Below, piece after piece: positions 26,454 to 35,310 of a stretch of DNA of 64,000 nt. The position numbers were made by a program, and so were the translations under genes. The notes beneath the pieces are model-generated. The model saw nothing but the letters and a program-made list of their open reading frames with translations. It did no database searches and was not told the origin of the DNA. Location of the stretch: assembly GCF_020012125.1 (NCBI RefSeq), contig NZ_JAIFAG010000001.1, positions 2,914,001-2,978,000 of the forward strand, written 5' to 3'. Source of the DNA: Hymenobacter psoromatis (lineage in GTDB: Bacteria > Bacteroidota > Bacteroidia > Cytophagales > Hymenobacteraceae). Every line of letters starts with the position of its first letter. Within the stretch, counting starts at the first letter, position 1.

Positions 26454-27710
26454 ATGCCCCCGCCTCCCGCCCCGCTACCCATTTCCGCCCCGCTTGTAGC
26501 CGTTGTCGGCGGCGGGCCGGCCGGCCTGCTGGCTGCCCAGCGCCTGGCCGAGCAGGGTTTTCGGGTGCGGGTGTTTGAGCAGAAGGCCACCGTGGGGCGC
26601 AAGTTTCTGGTGGCGGGCCACGGCGGCTTCAACCTGACCAACGGCGAGGGGGTAGGACCGATGGCGGCGCACTACGGCGCGCAGGCCGCTTTTTTTGGGA
26701 AGCTGCTGGCCTACTTCTCCCCCACCGATTTGCGCGCCTGGGCCGCCAACTTGGGCATTGCCACCTTCGTGGGTAGCAGCGGGCGCGTATTCCCAGAGGC
26801 GCAGCACAAGCCCGCCGACCTGCTGCGCGCCTGGTTGCGCCGTCTGAGCGAGCTGGGCGTCGAAATCCACGTGCGCCACCGCTGGCTGGGCTTTTCGGGC
26901 GAAACCGGCCTGCGCTTTTTAGACGAAAAAACCGGCGCGGAATTTACCCTCACGCCCACTGCCACGGTGTTGGCCCTGGGCGGCGCAAGCTGGCCCCAAA
27001 CCGGCTCCGATGGCCACTGGACGCGCCTGCTGGCCGATATTGGGGTGGCGTGCCGGCCCTGGCAACCCGCCAACTGCGGGGCCGAGGTGGCGTGGTCGGC
27101 TTATTTTAAGGAGAAAGTGGGCCGCGCCCCGCTCAAAAACATTGCTCTGAGCTGCGGCGGCCACACCGTGCGCGGCGAAATATTACTCACCGACTACGGC
27201 CTGGAGGGCACGCCCGTGTACGCCCTCACGCCGCAGGTGCGGGCCGCGCTGGCGGCGGGCGGCCCTACCCCCCTACTGCACCTCCACCTAAAGCCCGACC
27301 TGCCGCCCGCCGAGCTGCGGGCGCGGCTGGCGCAGCGGCGGCCCAGCACCTCCCTACCCCACTTTCTGGCCGAAGCCTTTAAGTTCAAACACCCGGTGCC
27401 CACGCTGCTGCGCGAGCTGGCCGGCCCTACCCCCCTAGATTTGGTGGAAGCCCTCACGGCGCTGCCCGTGCCGGTGGCGGGCCTGCGGCCGCTGGCCGAG
27501 GCTATCTCGTCGGCGGGCGGCGTACCGTTTACGGAAGTGGATGAAAACCTGATGCTGCGCCGCCGCCCCGGCACCTACCTGGCCGGTGAGATGCTGGACT
27601 GGGAAGCGCCCACCGGCGGCTACCTGCTGCAAGGCTGCTTCAGCACCGGCGCGTGGGTGGCGAAATCAGTCATTAGTCAGCAAGTCCAGCAATCAGGGTT
27701 TGATAGCTGA
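26454..27710 (+). CDS. BaiN/HI0933-like NAD(P)/FAD oxidoreductase (TIGR03862 type)
   Basis: 418 residues. FAD-binding LVAVVGGGPAGLLAAQRLAE at the N-terminus, then the family hallmark KFLVAGHGGFNLTN (the usual GxGRCN variant). Middle segments TATVLALGGASWPQTGSDG and the C-terminal AISSAGGVPFTEVDENLML with GTYLAGEMLDWEAPTGGYLLQ complete the fold. The reaction is not established for this subfamily. The gene is preceded by its own promoter box and diverges from the TetR gene. Codon use is typical of the window. Confidence 0.88.
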   Translation: MPPPPAPLPISAPLVAVVGGGPAGLLAAQRLAEQGFRVRVFEQKATVGRKFLVAGHGGFNLTNGEGVGPMAAHYGAQAAFFGKLLAYFSPTDLRAWAANLGIATFVGSSGRVFPEAQHKPADLLRAWLRRLSELGVEIHVRHRWLGFSGETGLRFLDEKTGAEFTLTPTATVLALGGASWPQTGSDGHWTRLLADIGVACRPWQPANCGAEVAWSAYFKEKVGRAPLKNIALSCGGHTVRGEILLTDYGLEGTPVYALTPQVRAALAAGGPTPLLHLHLKPDLPPAELRARLAQRRPSTSLPHFLAEAFKFKHPVPTLLRELAGPTPLDLVEALTALPVPVAGLRPLAEAISSAGGVPFTEVDENLMLRRRPGTYLAGEMLDWEAPTGGYLLQGCFSTGAWVAKSVISQQVQQSGFDS

Positions 27711-27720
27711 CAATTAAAAT

Positions 27721-27972
27721 TCAGCTATTGATGGATTTTTTTTCCGATTCTTTCAGAATCTGGCGGGCTTCGCGCAGCAGCTGGCGGCCGGGGTCTAGCT
27801 CATCGCGGGCGATGAGGGCGAAGAGCAGCAGAAACGACACGATGGGCAAGAGCCAGCCCAGGGCAAACCAAACCCAGAATGAGCGCCCGCGCGAGGCGGC
27901 GCAGTAACCCGTCACGATGGGGATGAAGGAGATTCCCGCCGCCATCATCAGAATTATGTCAAGAAGGGGCAT
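27721..27972 (-). CDS. Small two-helix membrane protein
   Basis: 83 residues. Two hydrophobic segments (about 4-24 and 32-55: LLDIILMMAAGISFIPIVTG and FWVWFALGWLLPIVSFLLLF) followed by a charged tail (RDELDPGRQLLREARQILK). It resembles small hypothetical membrane proteins common in Bacteroidota; function unknown. It converges on the flavoprotein gene, 10 bp away. Confidence 0.65.
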   Translation of the reverse strand: MPLLDIILMMAAGISFIPIVTGYCAASRGRSFWVWFALGWLLPIVSFLLLFALIARDELDPGRQLLREARQILKESEKKSINS

Positions 27973-28145
27973 AAGCGGATGGAGGCTACGGGGTGAGGGC
28001 CGGGCGGCGGAGCGTCTGCCCGAAGTTACAACAACTGGCGGTAAAAAAAAGCGCTGGGTTGGGCATTACTATTTTCGGTTTTTTTACGTAAGCCCGCACA
28101 GGCCCTGGCGGACACTGCCCCCTCGCCCCACCCCGACGACCACTT

Positions 28146-29615
28146 ATGTGGGAACACCAAAGCTTGTTTCGCGTTTCGGCTCAGCTCTTTGCCGAAGGTA
28201 TTTTTAATTTGCTCGACCGCAACCTGCGGCCTGAGGTTTTTCTGCTGGGCCTGGCCTCAGGCCGCGAGGAAGACGACCCCGAGAGCGTGGTGGTGGAGCC
28301 CACCAGCCTACGCTACGGCCCGGCCGATTTTGGGGGTATCAAGACGCTGGCAGTGACTTTCGAGGCGGCCGACCTAAGCCCGCGCGACAACGTGTACCAC
28401 CTGCACCCGCAGGACCACGACCGGATGGAAAAGCAGCACTGGTACGAGCTGGTGTGCCGCGCCACTGACCAGACCTTGCAGGAGCTGGTGGCCGCGCGCG
28501 GTGAAAACCGCCGCTGCTTCTGCTCTACCCCCCTCAACCTCAACGGTTATCTGGTGGTGGTGGTGGTGCAGCTGGCCGCCGATACCTACAATTCGTATTA
28601 CACCCTACCCGGCAAGCCGGGCCCCAACCGGCCCGGCTCCTTGCCCCACGCGGCGGTACTGGAGTTTTTGCACGAGTGCACCCGCGCCCTGCGCGAGGCC
28701 GATACTGCTGACAACGAGCAGCCGGTGCTGGACCGCGACTACAACGAGGTGTTGCGCGGGGCCGGCCGCCGCCTGATGCTGCGCATTTCGCCGGCCAATG
28801 CCCACGGCCTCTACGATGCCTGCCTGGGCGTGGCTGCCCTGCGCCACGAGGGCGATGAGGCCCGCGGCACCATGCTCATCGGGCGGCGCCAGCACGCGGC
28901 CATTGTGCCGGTGCTAACCCTGGAAACCCCCGTGCCCCTGCGCGACCACCGCTCCATCCGCAAGCTGCTGGAGCTGACGGAGGGCCCCACAGGGCTGGTG
29001 TCGGATGCCACGCAGGTGTTTGGGCTGGGCCACATTGTGGACGAAACCGATGCCCGCTACGAGCCCCTGGCCACGGTGCACTTTACCAACCACTATGGCT
29101 GGGAGCTGCGCCACGCCGGCCACACCCTAATGCGGGTGGTTAGCAACACGCCGCGCCTGCCCCAGGGCAAGGTGCAGGCCGACAACTTTGCCCGCGTGGC
29201 GCGCCGGGTATTTCCGGAGGTAGACGACGCGGGCGTAGCCTACCTCTGGGAGTTGGCCCTGGAAGCCTCCAACCAGAGCCACGGCACCATGCTCTGCATC
29301 TCGGCCGGGGCCAAGGCCGAGGCTGAGCGCCTGCGCCGCCAGTGCTTCCGGGTGGTGCCCCGGCCCATGCTGGCTCCCGTGCTGCGCCAGGCCAGCAGTA
29401 TTGACGGGGCTGTACTCATCGAGCCCACCGGCGTATGCCACGCCATTGGGGTAATACTGGACGGGCAGGCCACCGAAAAGGGTGATACCAGCCGCGGGGC
29501 GCGCTACAACTCGGCCGTACGCTACGTCAGCTCCTCACCCTACCCCTGCCTGGCCGTGGTGGTGAGCGAAGATGGCTGGATTGACTTGCTGCCGTCGGCG
29601 ATTAGTAGTAAGTAA
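28146..29615 (+). CDS. Diadenylate-cyclase-like (DAC superfamily) protein
   Basis: 489 residues, soluble. The C-terminal ~120 residues resemble the DisA_N/DAC nucleotide-cyclase domain: SHGTMLCIS (379-386), SIDGAVLIEPTG with DGA at 420-422, then SRGARYNSAVRYVSS (449-463), followed by LAVVVSEDGWIDLL. In true diadenylate cyclases the second motif is RHR; here it reads RYN. Earlier segments (RGTMLIGRRQHAAIVPV near 240-256 and GLVSDATQVFGLGHIVDE near 283-300) look like a degenerate second copy, as in sensor-DAC proteins annotated as DACNV. It may make or sense a cyclic dinucleotide, or be inactive. The domain call is moderately confident; the activity is inference. Confidence 0.65.
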   Translation: MWEHQSLFRVSAQLFAEGIFNLLDRNLRPEVFLLGLASGREEDDPESVVVEPTSLRYGPADFGGIKTLAVTFEAADLSPRDNVYHLHPQDHDRMEKQHWYELVCRATDQTLQELVAARGENRRCFCSTPLNLNGYLVVVVVQLAADTYNSYYTLPGKPGPNRPGSLPHAAVLEFLHECTRALREADTADNEQPVLDRDYNEVLRGAGRRLMLRISPANAHGLYDACLGVAALRHEGDEARGTMLIGRRQHAAIVPVLTLETPVPLRDHRSIRKLLELTEGPTGLVSDATQVFGLGHIVDETDARYEPLATVHFTNHYGWELRHAGHTLMRVVSNTPRLPQGKVQADNFARVARRVFPEVDDAGVAYLWELALEASNQSHGTMLCISAGAKAEAERLRRQCFRVVPRPMLAPVLRQASSIDGAVLIEPTGVCHAIGVILDGQATEKGDTSRGARYNSAVRYVSSSPYPCLAVVVSEDGWIDLLPSAISSK

Positions 29616-29744
29616 TGGGCAATGAGTAATGCCGACGCTGCTTATAAAGACAAGGAGCTGTCCGCTACTCCCACTTGGAAGCAAGAACGACTAACCGGCC
29701 TTTTCTTTACGAACGAATTACCCATTACCTACTACCCATTACCT
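29611..29744. repeat. Inverted ATTACCCATTAC-type repeat
   Basis: AGTAATGGGCAATGAGTAAT at the left (overlapping the TAA of the DAC-like gene) faces ATTACCCATTACCTACTACC at the right, just before the kinase ATG. The arms are imperfect with a ~85-base centre. Confidence 0.5.
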
Positions 29745-29752
29745 CCTTGCCC

Positions 29753-30604
29753 ATGATACTCATTGCCGACGGCGGCTCGACCAAAACCAGCTGGTGCCAG
29801 CTCGCTGACACGGGCCAGCGCGTGTATTTCAACACGGAAGGCTACAACCCCGACTTCGTGGACACGGCCACCATCGTGGCTTCGCTGCGCAAAAGCCTGC
29901 CCGATACGCTGCCCCGCACCGAAGTACGCGAGATTTATTTCTACGGCGCGGGCGTATCGAGCGCCGCCAAGGCGGAGGTGGTGGCCGCCGCCATGCGCGA
30001 GGTATTCACCGGGGCTAATAAGGTGGAAGTGACCGAAGACCTGCTGGCCGCCGCCCGCGCCCTGCTGGGCCACTCGGCGGGCTTCGCGGCCATCCTGGGC
30101 ACGGGCACCAACTCGTGCATCTACGACGGCGAGAAAATCACCTACAACGTGGATTCGCTGGGCTATTTTCTGGGCGATGAGGGCAGCGGCTCGTTCCTGG
30201 GCAAGCGCCTGCTGCGCGACTACATGCGCAACCTGCTGCCCGACGGCTTGCAGGAAGCCCTGCGGGAGGAATATCAGCTCGGCCACCGCAACGACATCAT
30301 CGACCGGCTCTACAACCAGCCGCTACCCAACCGCTTTTTGGCCAGCTTCGCCAAGTTTGCCTACGACCACAACAACGTGAGCTACTGCCGCCAGATTGTG
30401 GTGGAGTCGTTCGAGGCGTTCTTCCAGAACATTGTGATGCATTATCCTGATTATCAAAAGCTTAGCTTCAACTGCATTGGGTCGGTGGCGTATAATTTCC
30501 GCGATGCGCTCACGCAGGTGGCCAACCACCACGGCATGCAGGTGGGCAAGATTATCCGCTCGCCCATCGACGACCTGGTGAGCTTCCACGAGGGCGAGCG
30601 GTAG
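29753..30604 (+). CDS. N-acetylglucosamine-kinase-like BadF/BcrA ATPase family protein
   Basis: 283 residues from ATG 29753; an in-frame extension to 29675 runs through the inverted repeat and is rejected. Actin-like kinase fold: phosphate-1 loop LIADGGSTKTSW at the very N-terminus, phosphate-2 AAILGTGTNSCIYDG (around residue 118), and GDEGSGSFLGKRLL (around 143), which matches the GlcNAc kinase pattern. Phosphorylates an amino sugar, probably GlcNAc from cell-wall or chitin turnover. In Bacteroidota such genes are often single. Palindrome B1 follows the stop. Confidence 0.85.
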   Translation: MILIADGGSTKTSWCQLADTGQRVYFNTEGYNPDFVDTATIVASLRKSLPDTLPRTEVREIYFYGAGVSSAAKAEVVAAAMREVFTGANKVEVTEDLLAAARALLGHSAGFAAILGTGTNSCIYDGEKITYNVDSLGYFLGDEGSGSFLGKRLLRDYMRNLLPDGLQEALREEYQLGHRNDIIDRLYNQPLPNRFLASFAKFAYDHNNVSYCRQIVVESFEAFFQNIVMHYPDYQKLSFNCIGSVAYNFRDALTQVANHHGMQVGKIIRSPIDDLVSFHEGER

Positions 30605-30632
30605 GCCGCTTCGCTGGCTTTGATTACTGAAG

Positions 30633-30730
30633 GAACGTCATGTAGACCGAAGGGAAGCATCTCGCCCGCGCCGTTGGAGTAGGGCCCAAGGATGCGAGCG
30701 AGATGCTTCCCTTTGGTCTGCATGACGTTC
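30633..30730. repeat. Palindromic repeat family B, copy 1
   Basis: Left arm GAACGTCATGTAGACCGAAG, right arm ending GGTCTGCATGACGTTC; stem about 40 bp with mismatches. It lies between two plus-strand genes. Confidence 0.88.
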
Positions 30731-30762
30731 TGTTTACTTCATTCACAGCTAATTATTAAGCA

Positions 30763-33345
30763 ATGCTTCGCTACTGCTTTTTATTCTTAGCCACGCTGCT
30801 AGCCCTTTTCACTCACGCGCAAGCCCCTACCCCCCCACCTACGGGCGACGTGTTCGTGGACGCACATGGCGTGCTGCGCTGGCAGAAAACCAAGCGCGAG
30901 GTGGCGCTTTTTGGGGTAAACTACACCGCGCCGTTTGCTTACTCGTACCGGGCGCTGGGCCAGCTCGGCATCCGGCCCGAGGATGCCATTGACCAGGACG
31001 TGTACCACCTGAGCCGGCTGGGTATCACGGCCTTCCGGGTGCACGTCTGGGATATTGAGATTACCGACACGCTCGGCAACCTGCAGCAAAATGAGCACCT
31101 GCGGTTACTTGACTACCTGATTACTAAGCTTAAGGCGCGGGGTATCAAGATTATTTTCACGCCTATTGCCTATTGGGGTAACGCCTACCCCGAGCCCACG
31201 AACACGGGCCGGGGCTTTTCGAGTATTTATGATAAGGGCCAGGCCTACACCAACCCGCGGGCCATTCGGGCGCAGGAAAATTACCTGGGGCAGTTTCTAA
31301 ACCACCGCAACCAGTACTCGGGCCTGCTGAACCGCGAGGACCCCGACATTATCGCCTACGAGGTGTGCAACGAGCCGCACTACCACCTGCCCCTACCCCC
31401 CGTACTGAGCTTCGCCAACCGGATGGTAGCCGCCATGCGCGCCACGGGCCTGACCAAGCCGATTTTCTATAACATTGCCGAAAGCCCGCAGGTGCACGAG
31501 GCCATTCTGGATGCTAACGTGCAGGGATTCAGCTTTCAGTGGTACCCTGAGGGGCTGGTGGCGGGGCACGAGCTGCGCGGTAATTTCCTGCCCTACGTGG
31601 ACCAGTACCCGCTGCCTTATACGGGCGACCCGCGCTTTGAGCGCCGGGCGAAGATGGTGTACGAGTTTGAGTCGGCCGACGTGTTGCAGCCCATCATATA
31701 CCCGTTTATGGCCAAAAGCCTGCGCACGGCGGGCTTTCAGTGGGCCACGCAGTTTGCCTACGACCCGCTGAGCCTGGCGCCGTACAACACGGAGTATCAG
31801 ACGCATTACCTCAACCTGGCCTACACGCCGGCTAAGGCTCTGAGCCTGCTCATCGCGGGCCGGGTATTTAGCGAAACCAAGCGCGGGCAGTCGTTCGGGC
31901 GCTATCCGGCTGATTCGGTTTTTGGGCCGGCGCTGGTGAGCTACCGCCGCCAGCTAAGCCAGTGGAACAAGCCGGCGGAGTTTTATTACACGAATAACAC
32001 CAGCGATAATCCAGTGAAGCCGGCCGCCCTGCGCCACGTAGCGGGGGTAGGGTCGTCGGGGGTGGCGCGCTACGGCGGCAGCGGCGCGTACTTTCTCGAC
32101 CGGCTCGTGCCCGGCGTGTGGCGGCTGGAAGTAATGCCCGACGCCGTACCCGTGAGCGACCCGTTTGCCACCGCCTCGCTACGCAAAGTGGTGACCGAAA
32201 TTATCTGGAACGAGCAGCCGCTAACGCTCAATCTGACCGATTTGGGCGCTGATTTTCAGCTCAAAGGCTTGAATGAAGGTAATAACACCCAGGCCCAGGC
32301 CAGCGGCGGGCAGCTGCGGGTGCGGCCCGGCACCTACCTACTCACCCGCGCCGGCCAGGATAGCCGCGCCTGGACCGCCCAAACGCGGAGCGGGTCGCTT
32401 CGGCTGGGTGAGTTCGTGGCCCCGCCGCCCACCCCCGGCCCGCCGCGGGTGTGGCAGCGCCCGGTGGCGCAGGCCACGGCCGGGCAGCCGCTGGTCCTCA
32501 CGGCTGCGGTAGCCGGCAGCGGCCCGGCCGATAGCATACTGCTGGTGGCGCAGCACTATTATGGGCCGACCCGCACCCTACCCATGCAGCCTACGGGCGC
32601 GGGCAGCTGGGCCGCTACCGTGCCGGCGGCCCTCACCTACCCCGGCTTGCTGCGCTACTGGGTGGTGCTAAAACGAGCCGGCCAGCCGGCCCTGACCTTT
32701 CCGGGCGGGCAGCCGGGCACCCCACGCGATTGGGATTTTGCGCCCATCACTGCGCCCTGGCAGGTGCCGCTGGTGGCGGCTACTGCACCCTTACCCCTCT
32801 TCACCGCCGCCCTCGACCACGACGCGGTGGAGGCCCGAGGCATCGCCAATGGGGCTTATACCGACTACTCCACCACCGCCGATGGCGCGCTGGCCCTGCG
32901 CTTCGTGCTGAACCCGGCCAAAGCGGACATGCCCATGACAACTGTCCCCGCTGCCGCGCTGCGCGCCTACCTGAGCTTGAAAACGGCCGGCCGGATGGCT
33001 GACTTAGGCAATTTTAAAGAACTGGTTATCAAAGCCCAAAGTAACCAGCCGGCCGCCACCCGGCTGCGGGTAGTGCTGGTGAGCCGCGACGCGGTGGCCT
33101 ATGAAGCCGCCGTGCCGCTACCGGCGGCAGGCGGCGAGGTGCGGGTGCCACTGCGCACGCTGCGCGCTGCCCCGCTGCTACTCACGCCCCGGCCCTACCC
33201 CAGCTTTTTGCCGCTCACGTACAGCCCGGCGAGTAGCCCGGCCTTCCGGCTGAGTGCGGTGGAGGTACTGCAAGTGGTGCTCGACCAGCCCACCGGCCTT
33301 ATCGAGCCGCTGCGGGTAGACGTGGAATCGGTGAGGCTGGAGTAA
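30763..33345 (+). CDS. Secreted clan GH-A (GH5-like) glycoside hydrolase
   Basis: 860 residues with a signal peptide (YCFLFLATLLALFTHAQA). Residues about 30-400 form a TIM-barrel of the GH5/GH2 type: ITAFRVHVWDIE, then IIAYEVCNEPHYH with the acid/base Glu204 in the canonical NEP, and MVYEFESAD (Glu301 or 303) as the likely nucleophile. The remaining ~450 residues look like beta-sandwich accessory domains (VWRLEVMPD; PRVWQRPVAQATAGQPLVL). No type IX sorting tail is visible, unlike the next gene. It is likely to cut a beta-linked plant or microbial polysaccharide; exact linkage not readable. It forms a probable unit with the GH53 gene 87 bp downstream. Confidence 0.8.
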   Translation: MLRYCFLFLATLLALFTHAQAPTPPPTGDVFVDAHGVLRWQKTKREVALFGVNYTAPFAYSYRALGQLGIRPEDAIDQDVYHLSRLGITAFRVHVWDIEITDTLGNLQQNEHLRLLDYLITKLKARGIKIIFTPIAYWGNAYPEPTNTGRGFSSIYDKGQAYTNPRAIRAQENYLGQFLNHRNQYSGLLNREDPDIIAYEVCNEPHYHLPLPPVLSFANRMVAAMRATGLTKPIFYNIAESPQVHEAILDANVQGFSFQWYPEGLVAGHELRGNFLPYVDQYPLPYTGDPRFERRAKMVYEFESADVLQPIIYPFMAKSLRTAGFQWATQFAYDPLSLAPYNTEYQTHYLNLAYTPAKALSLLIAGRVFSETKRGQSFGRYPADSVFGPALVSYRRQLSQWNKPAEFYYTNNTSDNPVKPAALRHVAGVGSSGVARYGGSGAYFLDRLVPGVWRLEVMPDAVPVSDPFATASLRKVVTEIIWNEQPLTLNLTDLGADFQLKGLNEGNNTQAQASGGQLRVRPGTYLLTRAGQDSRAWTAQTRSGSLRLGEFVAPPPTPGPPRVWQRPVAQATAGQPLVLTAAVAGSGPADSILLVAQHYYGPTRTLPMQPTGAGSWAATVPAALTYPGLLRYWVVLKRAGQPALTFPGGQPGTPRDWDFAPITAPWQVPLVAATAPLPLFTAALDHDAVEARGIANGAYTDYSTTADGALALRFVLNPAKADMPMTTVPAAALRAYLSLKTAGRMADLGNFKELVIKAQSNQPAATRLRVVLVSRDAVAYEAAVPLPAAGGEVRVPLRTLRAAPLLLTPRPYPSFLPLTYSPASSPAFRLSAVEVLQVVLDQPTGLIEPLRVDVESVRLE

Positions 33346-33432
33346 ATTAACGTCTTCCTTATCTAAAGCCCGGCCTACTTGTGGTAGCAGCCGATTTGAC
33401 ACAAGTATTATTCAACTCTTCCCCACCAGCCC

Positions 33433-35181
33433 ATGCTGCTTTCTACCCGTTTACTACTTGTTTTTCTGCTGTTTGGCGCTTGCTGGCGGCCGGTCGGGGC
33501 CCAGACTACCCCCGTTTTTTCCAAAGGAGCCGACATCAGCTGGGTGACGGAGATGGAGGCCAACAACTATAAGTTTTACAACAAAGCGGGGGCCCAGCAG
33601 GACCTGTTTCAGCTATTTAAGGGTGACTACGGGTTGAACACCATCCGGCTGCGGGTGTGGGTAAACCCGCCCGGTGGCTACTGCAGCCCCGCCGACGTGC
33701 TGGCCAAGGCCCAGCGGGCTCAGGCGCTGGGCTACCGGCTGCTCATCGACTTTCACTACAGCGACACGTTTGCCGACCCCGGCCATCAAACCAAGCCCGC
33801 CGCCTGGCAGAGCTACACCGTGGACCAGCTCAAGCAGGCCGTGTACGACCACACGGCGGCGGTACTTACTACCTTGAAAACCAACGGTATCACGCCCGAG
33901 TGGGTGCAGGTGGGCAACGAAACCAACGACGGGATGCTCTGGCCCGAAGGCCGCATTACGGTCAATGGCTTCGGCAACTTCGCGGCGTTCGTGGACCAGG
34001 GCTACGCGGCCGTGAAGGCGGTAAGCCCCACCACCAAGGTTGTGGTGCACTTTGCCAACGGCAACGATAACGGCGCTTTCCGCTATTACTTTGACGGCTT
34101 GCAAACCGCCGGCGCGCGCTGGGATGTGATGGGGATGTCGCTCTACCCCGACGCGGCCACCTGGCCTACCTACACCGCCCAAACGCAGGCCAACATGAAC
34201 GATATGGTGAGCCGCTACCCTGGCAAGGAGGTGATGGTGGTAGAAGTGGGCCTGGACAGCTACGTGCCCATCGCTACCCGCGAGCTGCTGCTCGACCTTA
34301 TCGCCAAAACCCAGGCCGTGCCCGGCGGCAAGGGACTGGGCGTAGTTTACTGGGAGCCAGAGGCTTATAACTGGCAGGGCTACAGCAAAGGAGCCTGGGG
34401 CACCGACGGCCACGCTACCGTAGGCATGGATGGCTTTTTGCCCGCCCCTACCCCCCCGCTGGTATACAACCCTGGCTTCGAATACTCGGCGGCCACCCAA
34501 AATCCGCTGGGCTGGACCACCACCTCGACCACCGGCGACGCCGATGCAGACTACACCGAAACGGGCGGCTACAGTAGCCAATTTCGCCTCACGCACTACA
34601 AGGCCACGGCCTACCAGGTTACTACCTCGCAGGTTATCAGTAATTTGCCCAACGGTACCTACACCCTGCGCGCCTGGGCCCAGAGCGGCGGCGGCCAGAC
34701 GACCTGCCAGCTCTATGGCCGCTCGGGCACGGCCGAGCAGGCCCTGACCCTACCCACTACCGGCACCTGGACGCAGCTCAGCTTGCCGGGCATCGTGGTG
34801 GCTAATGGGCAGTGCGAAATCGGCCTACGCTCGGTGGCGGCCGCCGGTAACTACTGCAGCCTCGACGACGTGGAGCTGGTGCCCGCCACCGCCCTGGCTA
34901 CTACCCCCACCAGCGCCGCCCCGGCCGCCCCCCAGCTCTACCCCAACCCTACGACCGGCAGCTTCAGCATCAGCTACGTGCTCGACCAGCCGGCGGCGGT
35001 CACCGTGGCGCTGTACTCGCTCACGGGGCAGCTGGTGCGCGCACTGGCCGCCCTGCCCAGCGCTCCGGCCGGCCCGCACCACCTCGCGCTGGGCACGCTC
35101 GACGGCCTGCCCGCCGGCGTGTACCTAGTGCAGCTCCGCCACGCGGGCTACGTTAGCACCCAGCGGCTCGTCAAGCTCTAA
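33433..35181 (+). CDS. GH53 arabinogalactan endo-beta-1,4-galactanase with T9SS tail
   Basis: 582 residues. Signal peptide (LLLVFLLFGACWRPVGAQ); GH53 barrel with KGADISWVTEMEANN at its start, acid/base Glu163 in VQVGNETNDGMLWP and nucleophile Glu271 in MVVEVGLDSY, both characteristic of galactanases that cut beta-1,4-galactan in pectin side chains. A CBM-like sandwich (about 345-495: NPGFEYSAATQNPLGW) follows. The last ~75 residues (LYPNPTTGSFSISY to STQRLVKL) are a type IX secretion sorting domain, so the enzyme is exported and probably surface-anchored. With the upstream GH gene it suggests pectin use. Confidence 0.93.
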   Translation: MLLSTRLLLVFLLFGACWRPVGAQTTPVFSKGADISWVTEMEANNYKFYNKAGAQQDLFQLFKGDYGLNTIRLRVWVNPPGGYCSPADVLAKAQRAQALGYRLLIDFHYSDTFADPGHQTKPAAWQSYTVDQLKQAVYDHTAAVLTTLKTNGITPEWVQVGNETNDGMLWPEGRITVNGFGNFAAFVDQGYAAVKAVSPTTKVVVHFANGNDNGAFRYYFDGLQTAGARWDVMGMSLYPDAATWPTYTAQTQANMNDMVSRYPGKEVMVVEVGLDSYVPIATRELLLDLIAKTQAVPGGKGLGVVYWEPEAYNWQGYSKGAWGTDGHATVGMDGFLPAPTPPLVYNPGFEYSAATQNPLGWTTTSTTGDADADYTETGGYSSQFRLTHYKATAYQVTTSQVISNLPNGTYTLRAWAQSGGGQTTCQLYGRSGTAEQALTLPTTGTWTQLSLPGIVVANGQCEIGLRSVAAAGNYCSLDDVELVPATALATTPTSAAPAAPQLYPNPTTGSFSISYVLDQPAAVTVALYSLTGQLVRALAALPSAPAGPHHLALGTLDGLPAGVYLVQLRHAGYVSTQRLVKL

Positions 35182-35205
35182 GCTCCCTACCCCCCCAAAC
35201 GCCGG

Positions 35206-35237
35206 AAAGCCCCGTTGCGTAGGCAACGGGGCTTTTT
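35206..35237 (+). terminator. Rho-independent terminator after the GH53 gene
   Basis: 13-bp stem AAAGCCCCGTTGC/GCAACGGGGCTTT with a 4-base loop and five T. Confidence 0.85.
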
Positions 35238-35241
35238 GGTA

Positions 35242-35307
35242 AATTAAAAATGATAAATTAAAAATTTGACAGTCAACTCCTAAATTTTTAATTTATCATT
35301 TTTAATT
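35242..35307. repeat. Perfect 26-bp AT-rich palindrome G
   Basis: Arms AATTAAAAATGATAAATT.. are perfectly complementary over 26 bp with a 14-base centre. It lies between convergent genes and is strikingly AT-rich for the window. Confidence 0.9.
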
Positions 35308-35310
35308 GAT

